49,021 nt of DNA from Zygnema cylindricum (GCA_037447655.1 JBBHKE010001776.1:90311-139331); one strand, 5' to 3'. Shown: positions 22,161 through 32,925, counted from the stretch's first letter. Translations and numbers: made by a program. The notes: a model not told the origin generated them from the letters alone.

Positions 22161-22429
22161 TAACAAAAGATATAAAGCCATCATAAATCTCAAACAAGAA
22201 GTTTTCCTGTTCACACTAATTTTCTTAAAACTTATGCATTTCTATTTCATTTTCTTCTTTTGCAGGTAAATTGACTTTTTTTTTAAATTTAATCTGGAAA
22301 ATTTACTTGCAATAAGGGAAAGGAAGCACCTGAATAGATTTCTATTTGATGTTTTTTAAGGATTTTGTCTTAAAATATCAGCAAAAGTTTCAAAAATTTA
22401 GAAAAAATTATTTTTTCAATCATAGAAGA

Positions 22430-22479
<50 letters not shown>

Positions 22480-22500
22480 CCTTCACTCTCTCTCCCTCTC
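22430..22500. repeat. (CT)n microsatellite
   Basis: More than 20 CT dinucleotides then CTCTCTCCCTCTC. No supported exon directly follows it. Confidence 0.9.
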
Positions 22501-22857
22501 GACAAAATCCTGAGAACTTGTTGAACACAGTATCATTATCGAAACAAAATTTTCAATACATTTTTTTTTTTTTCCTATGATTTGACCCCGATGGTACGAT
22601 ATGGGCCAGAACTTCAAACAAGATTTCTACCGTAGTATTAACCCTTTGTACGCCCTATTTTACACATTATTTTACACATTATTTTACACCCCATTTTACA
22701 GAAAAACAACTTTTATCGAAGAAAATAAGGAGGAAGATGGAAAATCTACGGGGATAATATGCAGATGGATAAACCACAACTTTGAAATATCTAACAAATT
22801 TTTCTAATAATATTTTTTAGAAGGTAAACGGAAACGAGGAGTTTTTTTATTAATATC

Positions 22858-22955
22858 AACAAGGAGAGAGAGAGGGAGAGAGAGAGAGAGAGAGAGAGAG
22901 AAAGAAAGAGAGAGAACCAAGGAGAAGGAGAAAGAGTGAGAGAAAACGATTGCAG
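22858..22955. repeat. (GA)n-rich tract
   Basis: GAGAGAGAGAGGGAGAGAG microsatellite sequence. It precedes, by about 240 bp, a CT-rich tract that leads into the possible exon at 23332. Confidence 0.85.
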
Positions 22956-23331
22956 GTTTAAGGATATGGATCAGAAGGAGAAAACAAAATTGAAAGAGAG
23001 AGACAACCAAAAAGTTGACATTAATTCATATAGAGAGGGAGAGGAAGCTCCAGAGGGAGATCACTACCCTCGGAGAAATCCTCTGTCCTTAAGATTAGAA
23101 TTTCTTTTAGATTCCGTTTTAGATTTTCGATATTATAGACTAACAGGCTCCGTTATTATTTAGGGCTCTCTATTTCTATATACCTAGGGGATATCTATTT
23201 CTCTCTTTCGCTTCACTCTCTCTCTCTCCCCCTTTCTCTCTCGTTTCACTCTCTCTCACTCTCTCTCGCTCCCTCTTCTTCTCTCTCCCCTCTCTCCCCT
23301 CTCTCTTGCCTCTTTCTCTCTCTCCCTCTCT

Positions 23332-23435
23332 ATGGGGGTTTTGAGAAGTCGAAGTCATGGGACCAATGATAGACGACCTATCATTCGAGATTTTATTCGA
23401 ACAGTCGGTAGAGAAGGATATTTACGAGGATTTGG
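23332..23435 (+). CDS. Possible first or internal exon, weak mitochondrial-carrier resemblance
   Basis: After ~130 bp of CT-rich sequence an ATG opens MGVLRSRSHGTNDRRPIIRD, then FIRTVGREGYLRGFG, and ends at a strong donor (TTTGG/gtgagt, 23436). The end of the frame resembles the matrix-loop pattern of mitochondrial carriers (a helix followed by EG-LRGFG), but the diagnostic P-x-D-x-x-K/R motif is not in this exon, and no phase-matched next exon was found on the plus strand before the minus-strand ORF at 23806. Alternatively, a splice acceptor lies at TTTTGAG/AAG inside it. Low confidence. Confidence 0.3.
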
Positions 23436-23805
23436 GTGAGTGAAAAAAGAAGTTAATTTCTTATCATTACATTCTTAACGTAATCTCATTCAATTTTTTG
23501 TGTATTTATGTACCCGTTCATTTTAATGGTTTTTCGAGGGTTAATTTAATAGTTTTATTCATCACAAAACATGAGTTAGTGTGAAGTAATTTTGTTTTTA
23601 AAGAATTTAAGTTTAATTTAGCATAGGTGATACAGTTCAAAACCCTTCTTATTAATTAAGAATCTTCTACTTGATTAATTATTGTTCTTATTAAATATTA
23701 TTTGTTTATTTTTTTTGCCATTTGTTAACTTTCACAAATGTTAGTGTGGTCCATACCGACATTTTAATAATTTCATTCAGGTGAATTCTGTAATCTTATT
23801 TATTA

Positions 23806-26034
23806 TCAACCATGAATTAGAGTGAAACGCATTTCATCCGTGTCTCTTCCTCTCCCCCCCCTCCTCCCTCTCCCTCGCTCTCCCTCTCCCTCTCCTCCCT
23901 CTCCTTCTCCCTCTTGTACCACCTCCCTGTTTCCTCCTAAACTCTCCTCTCTCTGGTCTCCCTCTCCACCCTGACGCCTTCTCAAAAAAATAGGCTCTCT
24001 CTTCTCTCCTATCCCCCCTCCCCTATACACTGCCCTTACCTCCCCAAATATTTTCTGATCTAAACCCAAAAGAGGCCCACTTACCTCTCTCTCTCCTCCT
24101 ATATCTCTCCTACCCCCTGGAACCAAAGAACTCGGAAGAGAAGGCTGAGGATCTCTCCCTTCACCCCCCCAGGAAGACATACGAGGATATAAGTTTCCTT
24201 TGTTACTTCTCCTCCTCCCTCCGAGAACGTATTCTCTCCCAATAGACTGTAAATCTCCTCTCTCCCCTCCCTCTCTCCCCTCCCTCCCTCCTCCTCTTTC
24301 CCCTCCTCCTCCTTCCCCTCTCCCTCCTTCCACTCCTTCCCCTCCTTCCCCTCCTCCAACAGTTCTCGTTACCGGGAGAAAAGAATCGATTCTCCCAAAA
24401 GCCTCTCCCTCTCCTCCTCCTCTCCAGGAAACCGGTTCAACTAAACGAGGGAGAGGGAGAGAGAGAGTTTCTGGAGTATTTTCAACAAGGAGAGAGTGAC
24501 TCTCTCTCTCCTGAGAAATTCCTCTTCCCATCGACCCTTCCCTCCCTTCCCACCCTTCCCTCCCTTCTTCCCACTTTCTTACTCCGTACCGAGATTGACT
24601 CTCTCTCTCCTGTGAAACTCCTGTTCCCGTAGACCCTTCCCTCCCTTCCCTCCCTTCTCTCCCTTCCCTCCCTTCTCTCCCTTCTCTCCCTTCCCTCCCC
24701 TCCCTCCCTTCTCTCCCTTCCCTCCCTTCCCTCCCATCCCTCTCTTCTCTCTCTTCTCTCCCTTCTCTCCCTTCTCTCCCTTCTCTCCCTTCTCGCCCTT
24801 CTCTCCCTTCCCTCCCTCCGGACGCCTCTTCCCTCTTCTTCTTCGCATACCTCGCCTGTCTCACTCTCCCTTGCAACCTCCTCTTTAATATTTTTGGGTC
24901 CGTTTGGGCCCTCAGATCTATCCTATCCGGATGTTTTAAAAGGTCAGGATCCTCGTCCGGGTTATAATCTAACCCTCTCCCCCAATTCCTCCCTCTCCCT
25001 CTCCATCCCTCTGACCCTCCCTCTCCCCCTCCCCCTCCCCCTCCCCCTCCTTCTCCCCCTCCCCCTCCTTCTCCCCCTCCTCCTCCGCCGCCACCTCCGC
25101 TGCCTTCTCCTCCTCTACCTCCTTCTCCTCCTCCTCCTCCTACTACTACTCCTACGCCTCCTATCCCTCCTCCTCCTATCCCTCCCCCCCCTTTGGAGGG
25201 GGGTAAGAGGGACCTCTCATAAGCAATTTCCCTCGAAAATTCCGATTTTCGATTGCTTTTAAGGATCGAATTTTCGGTCAAAAAATGGGGGCGATGTACT
25301 CTTTCTAGAGAGGAAGAAGGGAGAGGAGAGGAAGAGAGAGGGAGAGGAGAGGAAGAGAGAGAGAGGGGAGAAGAGAGAGGGAGAGGAGAAGAGAGAGAGA
25401 GAGGAGAAGAGAGAGAGAGGGGAAAGGGAGAGAGAGAGAGAGGAGAATTGGCAAGAGTAGGGGCTAAAGTCAACCAGGAAGGCATTTCCGGGAGAGAGAG
25501 AGGATTCTGGAGACGGAGAGAGGAGGAGACAGAGAGAGAATTTTGGTTTTCATTATTGGGGTTAAGAAAAGAGGAGGTAGAGAGAGAGGTTTGGTATTGG
25601 AAAGAGGAGGTAGAGGTTCCTTCACTCCCTTCTGTATCCGGACGAGGAGGGCTTCCTCCACCTCCCCCTCCTCCTCCTTGGCTGACCAATCGGATGGACT
25701 TTCCGAAAATTCGAGGCTCGGGACTCGTCGATTGGTGGGAATGAAAAGGAGAAGTCGATTTCGATTTCCTCTCTCTCTCTCTCTCTCCCTCTCTCTCTCT
25801 ACTAACAGATCTTACTCCTCCCTCCCCAGTTTCCGTTAAAGGGAGCCCAATTCTGGTTGAAGGGAACCTTGGGAACTCACTTCCGGGAGATTCGGAACGA
25901 CCGCCTCGACTTCCCTCTCTCTCCCTCACTCTCTCTCCCTCCCTCTCTCCCTCTCTCTCCCTCTCCCTCTCTCCTCCCCTCTCTCCGACCGCCTCCCAAG
26001 AGAGGGAGGCACCAGAAGAAGCTTTTTTTGGCAT
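23806..26034 (-). CDS. Long low-complexity protein with a divergent bZIP-like basic region
   Basis: Open for 742 codons on the minus strand from MPKKASSGASLSWEAVGERG. Informative non-repetitive stretches argue for real coding: SPFHSHQSTSPEPRIFGKSI, SSFLNPNNENQNSLSVSSSL, LPEMPSWLTLAP, and LLKHPDRIDLRAQTDPKILK followed by RRLQGRVRQARYAKKKREE (about residues 378-402). The last resembles the DPK-x-x-KR-x-x-x-NR basic region of plant bZIP proteins, but the invariant Asn is Gly and no leucine zipper follows. Instead comes a (GRE)n repeat from a 9-bp minisatellite. The rest is Ser/Leu/Pro-, Gly- and Glu/Arg-rich. An alternative model ends the exon at CGAG/gtatgc inside the basic region, leaving the purine-rich remainder as intron. 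A tttggtttgtag acceptor just before the ATG also allows an upstream exon. Confidence 0.5.
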   Translation of the reverse strand: MPKKASSGASLSWEAVGERGGEREREREGEREGERVREREGSRGGRSESPGSEFPRFPSTRIGLPLTETGEGGVRSVSREREGERERERKSKSTSPFHSHQSTSPEPRIFGKSIRLVSQGGGGGGGGSPPRPDTEGSEGTSTSSFQYQTSLSTSSFLNPNNENQNSLSVSSSLRLQNPLSLPEMPSWLTLAPTLANSPLSLSPFPLSLSSPLSLSSPLPLSSPLSLSSSPLPLSSSPLPSSSLERVHRPHFLTENSILKSNRKSEFSREIAYERSLLPPSKGGGGIGGGGIGGVGVVVGGGGGEGGRGGEGSGGGGGGGGGEGGGGGEGGGGGGGGGEGGSEGWRGRGRNWGRGLDYNPDEDPDLLKHPDRIDLRAQTDPKILKRRLQGRVRQARYAKKKREEASGGREGREGREGREGREGREGREEREERDGREGREGREGREGREGREGREGREGREGREGREGSTGTGVSQERESQSRYGVRKWEEGREGWEGREGSMGRGISQERESHSLLVENTPETLSLPLPRLVEPVSWRGGGEGEAFGRIDSFLPVTRTVGGGEGGEGVEGGRGEGGGGERGGGREGREGGERGDLQSIGREYVLGGRRRSNKGNLYPRMSSWGGEGRDPQPSLPSSLVPGGRRDIGGEREVSGPLLGLDQKIFGEVRAVYRGGGIGEKREPIFLRRRQGGEGDQREESLGGNREVVQEGEGEGGEGEGERGRGRRGGRGRDTDEMRFTLIHG

Positions 26035-26049
26035 GTCCTACAAACCAAA

Positions 26050-26370
26050 ACAATTAGAAATTAACAATTAAATGTTAATAGTTAATAGTTAACATTTAAC
26101 AGTTAATAATTAATAGTTAATGGTTAACAGATAAAAGTTAACAGTTACAGTTGACAGTTAACAATGAACTGAACAAAAAGAGTAAACAATTAACAATCAA
26201 CAATGAACAGTTAACAATTATCAATAAATAATTAACAATCCAGAATCTGCAATTAACAATCAATTAGCAGTTAATACATAATTAACAGTTGACAACTAGC
26301 AGTGAACGATTAAAAACATTTAACAGTTCACAGAAAAAGTTAACAATCAAAAGTCAACAATAAATAAGAG
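26050..26370. repeat. TTAACA-type degenerate short repeat
   Basis: AACAGTTAACAATTAA words repeated with variation at 6-16 bp spacing. No gene. Confidence 0.8.
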
Positions 26371-26599
26371 CCAAAAAAAAAAAAAAAAAACACGAACCTG
26401 CGGTAATTTCCTCGACAAGAATCAAAAAATCGTTGTCATGCCGGAGGAAGAGTTCAATATGGAATCAATAACCGCCTATTCAATTCCCATCCCTCTCTGT
26501 CCCCACAACTTTCTTTTAAAATCCATTTGCAGGAACGATTATAACTTCAAAAGAAAACTTCAAAAGTTAATTTCATCGGAATACAAAAAGTGAAGCTTA

Positions 26600-26904
26600 A
26601 CCATATATCACTATTAGAGTGGATGTTCTTTTCCGGCCTTGTTTTTTAATCCGACGATTGAGAATGAAAGATACTTTTTTTTTTGTTTTGACTGGTGGTC
26701 TCCAAATGAAAATCAGGTTGTGTGTGCACGGATAAAATTCAATTTAAGTGGCAAAAAAAAAATTAAAGGAAAAGAAACGGTACGAATTGTATCTTTCCAT
26801 CGCAACCGTCGGATTAAAATATTAATAATAAGACAAATGTGCACGGAGAAAAGTTTATTTAAGCGGTGGAAAAAACAACAAAGCTAATAACGAAACACGG
26901 TGTA
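26600..26904. mobile_element. TA-flanked MITE, copy 2 (largely self-complementary)
   Basis: The right end AATAACGAAACACGGTG is followed by TA (26903-26904). The left end TATCACTATTAGAGTGG is eroded. Internal GGTGGTCTCCAA and TGTGCACGGA / TGTGCACGGAGAAAA words occur in both halves in inverted layout and match the copies at 6676 and 28111. Confidence 0.7.
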
Positions 26905-27039
26905 GCCTTTAATTTAATAAAAAAACAGGATTCAGAAACAACGCACAAATTACTCACCGGAGCATTCGCCTCATTTGACCAGAAGAAAAAAATCTCGAAG
27001 AGACAGGTTTACTTTTACCTGAACTCCCACAAGTTAAAT

Positions 27040-27165
27040 AAGCCTTTATTCAATATTCAATTTTCAATAATCAATATTCAACAATCAATCATCAATATTC
27101 AACAATCAATCATCAATATTCAATATTCAATAATCAATAACCAATATTCAATATTCAAGTATATT
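27040..27165. repeat. CAATATTCAATAATCAAT short tandem repeat
   Basis: Repeated CAATATTCAA / AATCAATCATCAATATT units, about 17-25 bp apart. Confidence 0.85.
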
Positions 27166-28110
27166 GGAGCAATACGTCCAGTAGGAAAAACATGACATTA
27201 TTTCAAACCAAACCAAATAAACTCTCTTTTTCCAAAATCAATACTACAATGCATGTCAACAATTTCCGACCTCCAGATAAAAAAGAGATTATTATCTCTT
27301 ATGTCCTCGTCTTTTAGCGAGCACGTTTTAATTAACAATAACTATCTACTATGAAATTCCTCGAGGACAAGCGGATTCATCTTGTTAATCCTAATAAGAC
27401 GACACACAAAAACTAAAAAAAAAAAAAAAACACGCTGATAATATGAAATATTGCAAAATAATTTCAGCAATTTTAGATTAATGTACAAATAGTGAGAAAG
27501 TTTGGCTTTAAATAGCACTAAGTTCTACTGGGAAAATCCTCAACAGAGGATACGACAACTATTACAACTCAAAACACACAAAAAAAAGCTGAAAACATGA
27601 AAGTCTCTAAAGCAATTTCAACAATTTTTAAGAAATAGTTAGAAACTTTGAACCAATTTTAAAAAATTTTGCACATTATTGCTTTCTACAAGGGTTATGG
27701 AAGTACCAGAAGAAGCCCGACATCTCCTCCAACAACAATAAGAGGGAGAGGGAGAGGGAGAGGAATCATAAGGACCTTCAAAAGGCCTGCAAAAAAAGAA
27801 AAAAGAGAGTGCTTTATTTATGTATTAATTAACCTTTTCACACATTTAAAGCTCGTCATGGTGTTATCCGATTCGTACAAAATCGTACAAATGTCTTATC
27901 ACGGTAGCCAGTCAAATCATCTCATTTCAAGATTTTTCAATTTTCCGAATGACATCTTTTCAAATTTTTCAATGGAGCTCCAAAGGAGAGAAAATTACTT
28001 CATTGCTTAACCCGCAATGGGTAGACCATTTGGGTACAAGGAGAAAAAAAAACCACAAGAGGGTTTTGACCATTTGAAAACAAAATCACAATAGTGTTTT
28101 TCAAGACCAC
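27166..28110. other. Non-coding region between repeats
   Basis: AT-rich sequence with a short GGGAGAGGGAGAGG run near 27740. The longest frame (27669-28010) carries no recognisable motif and has no supporting context. Confidence 0.5.
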
Positions 28111-28324
28111 TACAGTGTATTGCTATTGTGGATATTTCTTAAGATCTAAAGCAATTTTTTCTGTACACACTTGTCCAATTTTCATTTGGAGTCCACCAAT
28201 CTAAAGGTAAAAACCTGACATTTCCATCTCAACCGTCGAACTTAATAATCCAACAACTGTGCACAGAGAAAAAAGAGTTAAAAAGCAAAAAAAAATAGTG
28301 ACGCTAATAGTGATACACGGCGTA
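28111..28324. mobile_element. TA-flanked MITE, copy 3
   Basis: The left end TACAGTGTATTGCTATTG and right end CTAATAGTGATACACGGCGTA form imperfect inverted repeats within TA. The internal ACTGTGCACAGAGAAAA, GGAGTCCACCAATC and CAACCGTCGA match the reverse complement of copy 1. Confidence 0.75.
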
Positions 28325-28419
28325 CTTTACTATGTTAGACCCTACCTACTATTTACAAACTGCCCAGTCAAGTTTGTACAGCGACGCGACAAAGCTATGC
28401 GACAAGACTGTCAGTACTG

Positions 28420-28560
28420 TCTATAAAAATTTCATAACTATACAAATTTCATACCGATACAAATTGAATACGGATACAAATTTCATACTGATACAAATTC
28501 CATACCTATATAGATTTCATTCCTATAAAAAGTCCATACCTGTATCGTATACAGTCTGAT
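28420..28560. repeat. ~18-bp GATACAAATTTCATAC repeat
   Basis: Six or more degenerate units (ATACCGATACAAATTGAATA, ACTGATACAAATTCCATAC and so on) in tandem. Confidence 0.8.
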
Positions 28561-29560
28561 GTGATCCAATACGATTTCATAATACCCGACGGAAAGTGAA
28601 GAAAATGAAGGCGACGAATACATTCCGTGAAATTACCGGTTTCCCTCCGTATCGTTTTCTAAAAACGGTTGGACGATGAAACGTTTTTTTGCTACAACAT
28701 TTTCGAAAGAAAAGACAAGCACTCACCACATATGTCAGTGATCACATTAAACAAGCTTATCTGACTTCAATGTCTCGATACATGCCATTTTAATTCCTTT
28801 GACACTTTTTCAAATGCAAATAAATTTCAATGCGCACCAAAAATAATGTGCAGTATGACCTACGACTTTCGACGCTCAACTTTAAGTAAATTTTGGGAGG
28901 ACATTAACGTTAAGATATTTTTTTTTACTTCACAAAAAAAAATCTGCCACTTAAGTCTGTGTTTTCCTAGCTCAATTCTCGGAATTTCGTTTGTGAAAGG
29001 AGAGGACTCAAACCTTTCAATCGTACTAAGAGAATCGACATGTGAGGCCGAAAAAAGAATTTAAGTGTAATAGCAATTCAAGTTGGGATTTACAGTAAAC
29101 AGTGTGGCTTAAAAATTAGCAACGTGACATACAAATTATGGTATAGTCAGATTTCATATAAATATTTGGATGCAATTGCAATTTTAATGTCAAATTTTGA
29201 GCCTCAATGTTGCATCTCAGATTCACTCAAACTTTTAAGCAAATAGTTTACTTCTAATAACCATTTCCCGATTGTTATTTTCCACGTATACGCTTTGAAC
29301 TTCGGATTTTAACATCAAGTGATTAACCTCAGGTTTATAGTTAGATTTGAAATTTAGATTTTTAATTTTACAACATCACAATTTTTTTACAGAAGAATTC
29401 ATATTTCTCAACCCAAAAGTCATTTTTGCAATGTCTATTTTCCATGTTAGTTTTCACTCTTGTTTTACAATTTCAATTTCAACTTCTCTTTTTTTCTCTG
29501 ACTTTACAATCTCAACACCATTTTCCGTTCGAAATTTTGGATTTTCATGCTCAATGTTCT
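28561..29560. other. AT-rich non-coding region
   Basis: No supported gene; short frames at 28846-29064 and 29347-29586 lack recognisable motifs or splice context. Confidence 0.5.
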
Positions 29561-29567
29561 CTAGTAA

Positions 29568-30262
29568 TCCACACTCATTCGAGTGAGCATTAAATTCCAG
29601 TGCCCAAGAGTTCGGTCGAGTAATTCACACTTATTCAGTAATCAGTCTAACGACCACGCTAATTGTGGGTTTGTGGGTTCCAAAGCTTTGTAAAGCAGTC
29701 TCCCAGGTCCACACTAATTCGGGTGATGTGGGTGTGAGTGTGTATTAGAATTGTGTTCAATGCTCAGTCAAGCAATCCACACTAATTTTTGTATCTAAGC
29801 GAAAGATGGGTTCCACGTTGTCGCAATGTCCACACTGATTCTGGTGTATGCCATCTTCCCGTTCCTCCTCCCTCCTCCCTCCCTCCTCCTCCCTCGTAGT
29901 ACTCAGATGACCAGTCCACACTAATTCTGGTGTGAATGTATACATGGGTGTGTTAAAATTTCAGTGTTCTATGTTCAGTGTTCCATTTTCCGTAAAATTT
30001 TGGTGTAATTAAGGCAAACCATTGGGGTTCCGGGGAGTCTCTCCAAGTCCACACTAATTCTGGTGTCCGTTCGATTTCAAGAACGCGGTAATACTCAGTC
30101 ATCCACACTAATTCCGGTGTGCGTTTGTGGGTGTGTCAGTACTAAAAAACCTGGGTGTACACTGAAAGAGGTCTGACCACACTAATTCTTTCGGTTAATT
30201 TTTTTGTTAAAGTTTTCGGTGTCAATCAAAGTTAAAAGTGATCGATCCACACTAATTATGGT
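29568..30262. promoter_or_regulatory. Cluster of TCCACACTAATTCTGGTGTG motifs upstream of the GT92 gene
   Basis: Near-identical copies begin at about 29568, 29708, 29776, 29829, 29915, 30048, 30102, 30177 and 30246, all in the same orientation and spaced 53-140 bp. The best copies are imperfect palindromes (CACAC-8 nt-GTGTG). Whether they are regulatory or a decayed dispersed repeat cannot be told from sequence. Confidence 0.55.
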
Positions 30263-30369
30263 GCGTGTGTACCTTTTCCCCAAAAAAACAAAAAAAGGGG
30301 GGGAAGCGTGTGGGCTCTGAGCCAATGAGGAAGCAGCAGCCGCTTCGGAAACAAAAATAGAAGTTCAGG

Positions 30370-30744
30370 AAGAGGAGGAGAGGGAGAGAGAGAGTGAAAG
30401 AGGGAAGGGGAGAGCGAGCGGGAGATGGAGAGGGAGAGAGGGAGAGAGGGAGAGAGGGAGAGAGGGAGAGAGGGAGAGAGGGAGAGGGAGACGGAGAGGA
30501 AAAGGGACAGGGAGAGAGGGATAGGGAGAGGGAGGAGAGAGAGAGAAGGAGAAAAAAAGAAGGAGAGAGATTGAGACGGAGAGTGGGAGAGAGAACGAGG
30601 GAGCGGGAGAGGAGGAGGGAGAGGGAGAGGGAGAAGGAGAGGAGAGAGCTAGCGAGAGGAACAAGGGAGAGGGAGAAGAAGTGGGAGTGGAAGAGGGGGG
30701 CGGAAGGAGTGGGAGAGTTAGAGAGAGAGGAAGTGGGAGAGGGA
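30370..30744 (+). repeat. GGGAGA-type purine tract ending at an assembly gap
   Basis: Almost purely purine on the plus strand. It is followed by ten N at 30745-30754, so the tract length is uncertain and upstream GT92 coding sequence may be lost. The Arg/Glu frame across it is an artefact. Confidence 0.85.
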
Positions 30745-30767
30745 NNNNNNNNNNCCCTCTTATACAG

Positions 30768-32796
30768 GTTAAGAACCGAGGGAGGAGTTTTATATTACCA
30801 AATCGACGGCCAAGAATTGGACATATTCTCCCTGCCCCCCGACTCTCCCGACTGGTTTCCTCCCTCCCCCCCCTATGGCCGCCAAATCAGCTACTGCGGG
30901 TCTCCTCTGTTCGGAAAACTGGACCCGAAACAATTATTAGAGTGGATCGGGTTCCACCGAATTACTCATGGGATAGAGGTAAGGAAATTTGATGTAAGGG
31001 AGGGAGAGAGAGGGAGAACGAGAGATAGGAGGAGAGAGGGGGAAAGAAGTAAGAGAAAATTGGATCCTTAACAATTATTAGAGTCGATCGAGTTTCATTG
31101 AATTACTCCCTCCTCTCTCCTGTCTCCTTTCACTAAGATTTTTTTCTTTTTTCTCAAATTTGTTTTTTCTTTTTCCCTCCTTCCTCCTTTCAGCATTTCT
31201 ATATGTACGACTGTGGAGCCGTAAACCGAGATATCGAAGAAGTGTTTTCCCCATATATGGACAAAGGGACTATGGATATAACCGATATTCGAGACTCAGT
31301 AAAATACGATTCTTGGTATTTTGCCCAAGTTATGGTCGTAAACGATTGCGTTTTACGAAGTCGATATACAAGTCAATGGATACTTATGATGGATATCGAC
31401 GAATATCTTCACGTTTCCGAAGTTCCTCACTCTCTCATATCTTTTTTACAAACGAGGATTCGATTCCCGTGGATCACTTTTGGGAGTTTGACTCATTCGA
31501 TAAACACGTGTCGAGATAGTGTGAGTTCCCTTTTTTTCTTTCTTTTCTTTTTTTTGTCCATCTATTCCGTTTTCATTTTGTTTATTTCATTTTTTTTTTC
31601 TTTTTACCTTTTTTTTGTTATTATTTTAGGACGGGGGGTCCTCCCAGTGGGCGGTGGAGAGAATGGTTTTCCATGACGAGGAGGTCCACTGCCGCGACCC
31701 CTCCAAGTACCCCAGGTACTATATATAATAATATAGTATATAATATAATGTAATATAATAAATATAATAATAATAATAAAAAAAAAAGAGAGAGAAAGAA
31801 AAAAAGGGAAAAAAACAAATGAAAAGAGTGCACCTTGTGTGTGTATTATTATTATAATTTTTTTAATTTTGTTGGGATCCCACAAGTATTCGAGGTAAGG
31901 AAAGAACAAAAAAAAGGTGGTGTACTCTATTTAGTGAGATAAAAGTGTTAAATTTAAACCCTATTTTAATGTGGATACTTTCGAGGCTAATAATGGGGCT
32001 ATTATTTTATATGCACACTGATTGAGGTGAGAGTTGCGGCCATATGAGGGAGAGGGGGAGAGAGAGGAAGAGAGGAAGAGAGGAAGAGAGTGGGAGAGGG
32101 AGATGGAGGAAGAGGGAGGAAGAGGGAGAGAGAGGGAGAAGGAGAGGGAGGGAGGGTCAGGGAGAGGGAGGGAGAGAGAGGGAGAGAGGGAGAGGGAGAT
32201 GCAGAGGGAGAAGGGGAGAGACAGAGAGAGAGGGGGAGAGAGGGAGAGAGGGAGTGGGAGATGCAGAGGGAGAAGGGGAGAGACAGAGAGAGAGGGAGAG
32301 GTAAAGGGAGAGGTAAAGGGAGAGGTAGTGGGAGAGAGAGAAGGGGAGAGACGTAGAGAGAGGGAGAGAGAGAGGTAGAGACTTTTTTTCTTGTTCTATT
32401 TCTGACGATTCTCTTTTTCTTACTTCTATTGTTTCTCCACCTTTTTTTTATCTTCTCCTTCCTATTCGCCTTCTCTTTCCTTCCCTCTCCCCTCCCTCCC
32501 TCCCCCTCCCTCCCTCCAGTCGTGAACTATGTTTAAAAGCCGACGGTCATCGGAAATATGTATTGGATCCTCGCCGCACCGTAATCGTGCAAATCCATCG
32601 AGTCATGAACCCGATTAAAGGCGGTTTAAATGCCCACACTTCCCTCATAAGACTCCATCATTTTCGAGGTTTAGGCGTTTTAAATCGCCCTATGTGTGAA
32701 AAAACCGTAAACTTCCCGGAAGCTTCCCCTCAATCTCTTGTGAGAGACTATAGCATCGCTCGTATGTGCCTTTTGGCTCGCCGGAGGAAAACTTGA
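30768..32796 (+). CDS. GALS-like GT92 galactosyltransferase, 3' exons (5' end missing)
   Basis: Predicted exons are 30768-30978, 31194-31520, 31630-31715 and 32520-32796 (TGA). Joins are in phase: GATAGAG/gtaagg to cctttcag/CAT; AGATAGT/gtgagt to attttag/GAC; CCCCAG/gtacta to cctccag/TCG, restoring a split Ser codon. Diagnostic blocks are ISYCGSPLFGKLDPKQLLEW; IGFHRITHGIE joining HFYMYDCGAVNRDIEEVF; SWYFAQVMVVNDCVLRSRY; and ILMMDIDEYLHV, whose DIDEY is the DXD-like metal/nucleotide-sugar site. Next come QWAVERMVFHDEE and KYVLDPRRTVIVQIHRV. This order matches plant GT92 beta-1,4-galactan synthases (GALS), Golgi type II enzymes extending pectic galactan with UDP-galactose. The N-terminal anchor and first exon(s) are not visible and may lie in or before the N gap; exon 1 could also extend upstream of 30768, since the frame stays open. 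Acceptor substrate is inferred. Confidence 0.85.
31716..32519 (+). other. Last intron of the GT92 gene, GA-rich then CT-rich
   Basis: Contains TA-rich sequence (31720-31780), a GGGAGA purine tract at 32043-32385, and a pyrimidine tract at 32440-32517 running into the acceptor. A second donor-like site (ATTCGAG/gtaagg near 31895) has no matching acceptor or frame. Confidence 0.6.
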
Positions 32797-32925
32797 AAAC
32801 CCCAAAAAGATCTCGAAAACTTTAAACAGGATCTAGAAAACTCTAAAAGCTCTAGAAAACTCTAGAAAAGCTCCAGAAAACTCTTGAAAACTCTAGAAAA
32901 GCTCTTGAAAACCCTAAAACCTGGA
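32797..32925 (+). repeat. GAAAACTCTAGAAAAGCTC repeat after the GT92 stop
   Basis: Tandem degenerate 14-20 bp units (CTCTAGAAAACTCTAGAAAA and variants) starting immediately after the stop codon. Confidence 0.8.

Noticed and set aside
22601-22807. 68-codon frame with LFYTLFYTLFYT
   Set aside because: The repetitive part is a short TTTTACACATTA tandem, and no splice sites or homology were recognised.
26438-26593. 51-codon plus-strand frame starting MPEEEFNMESITAYS
   Set aside because: Short, no recognisable motif, no clear splice or neighbour support; the minus strand here also ends at a donor-like GCAG/gttcgt, so neither reading is supported.
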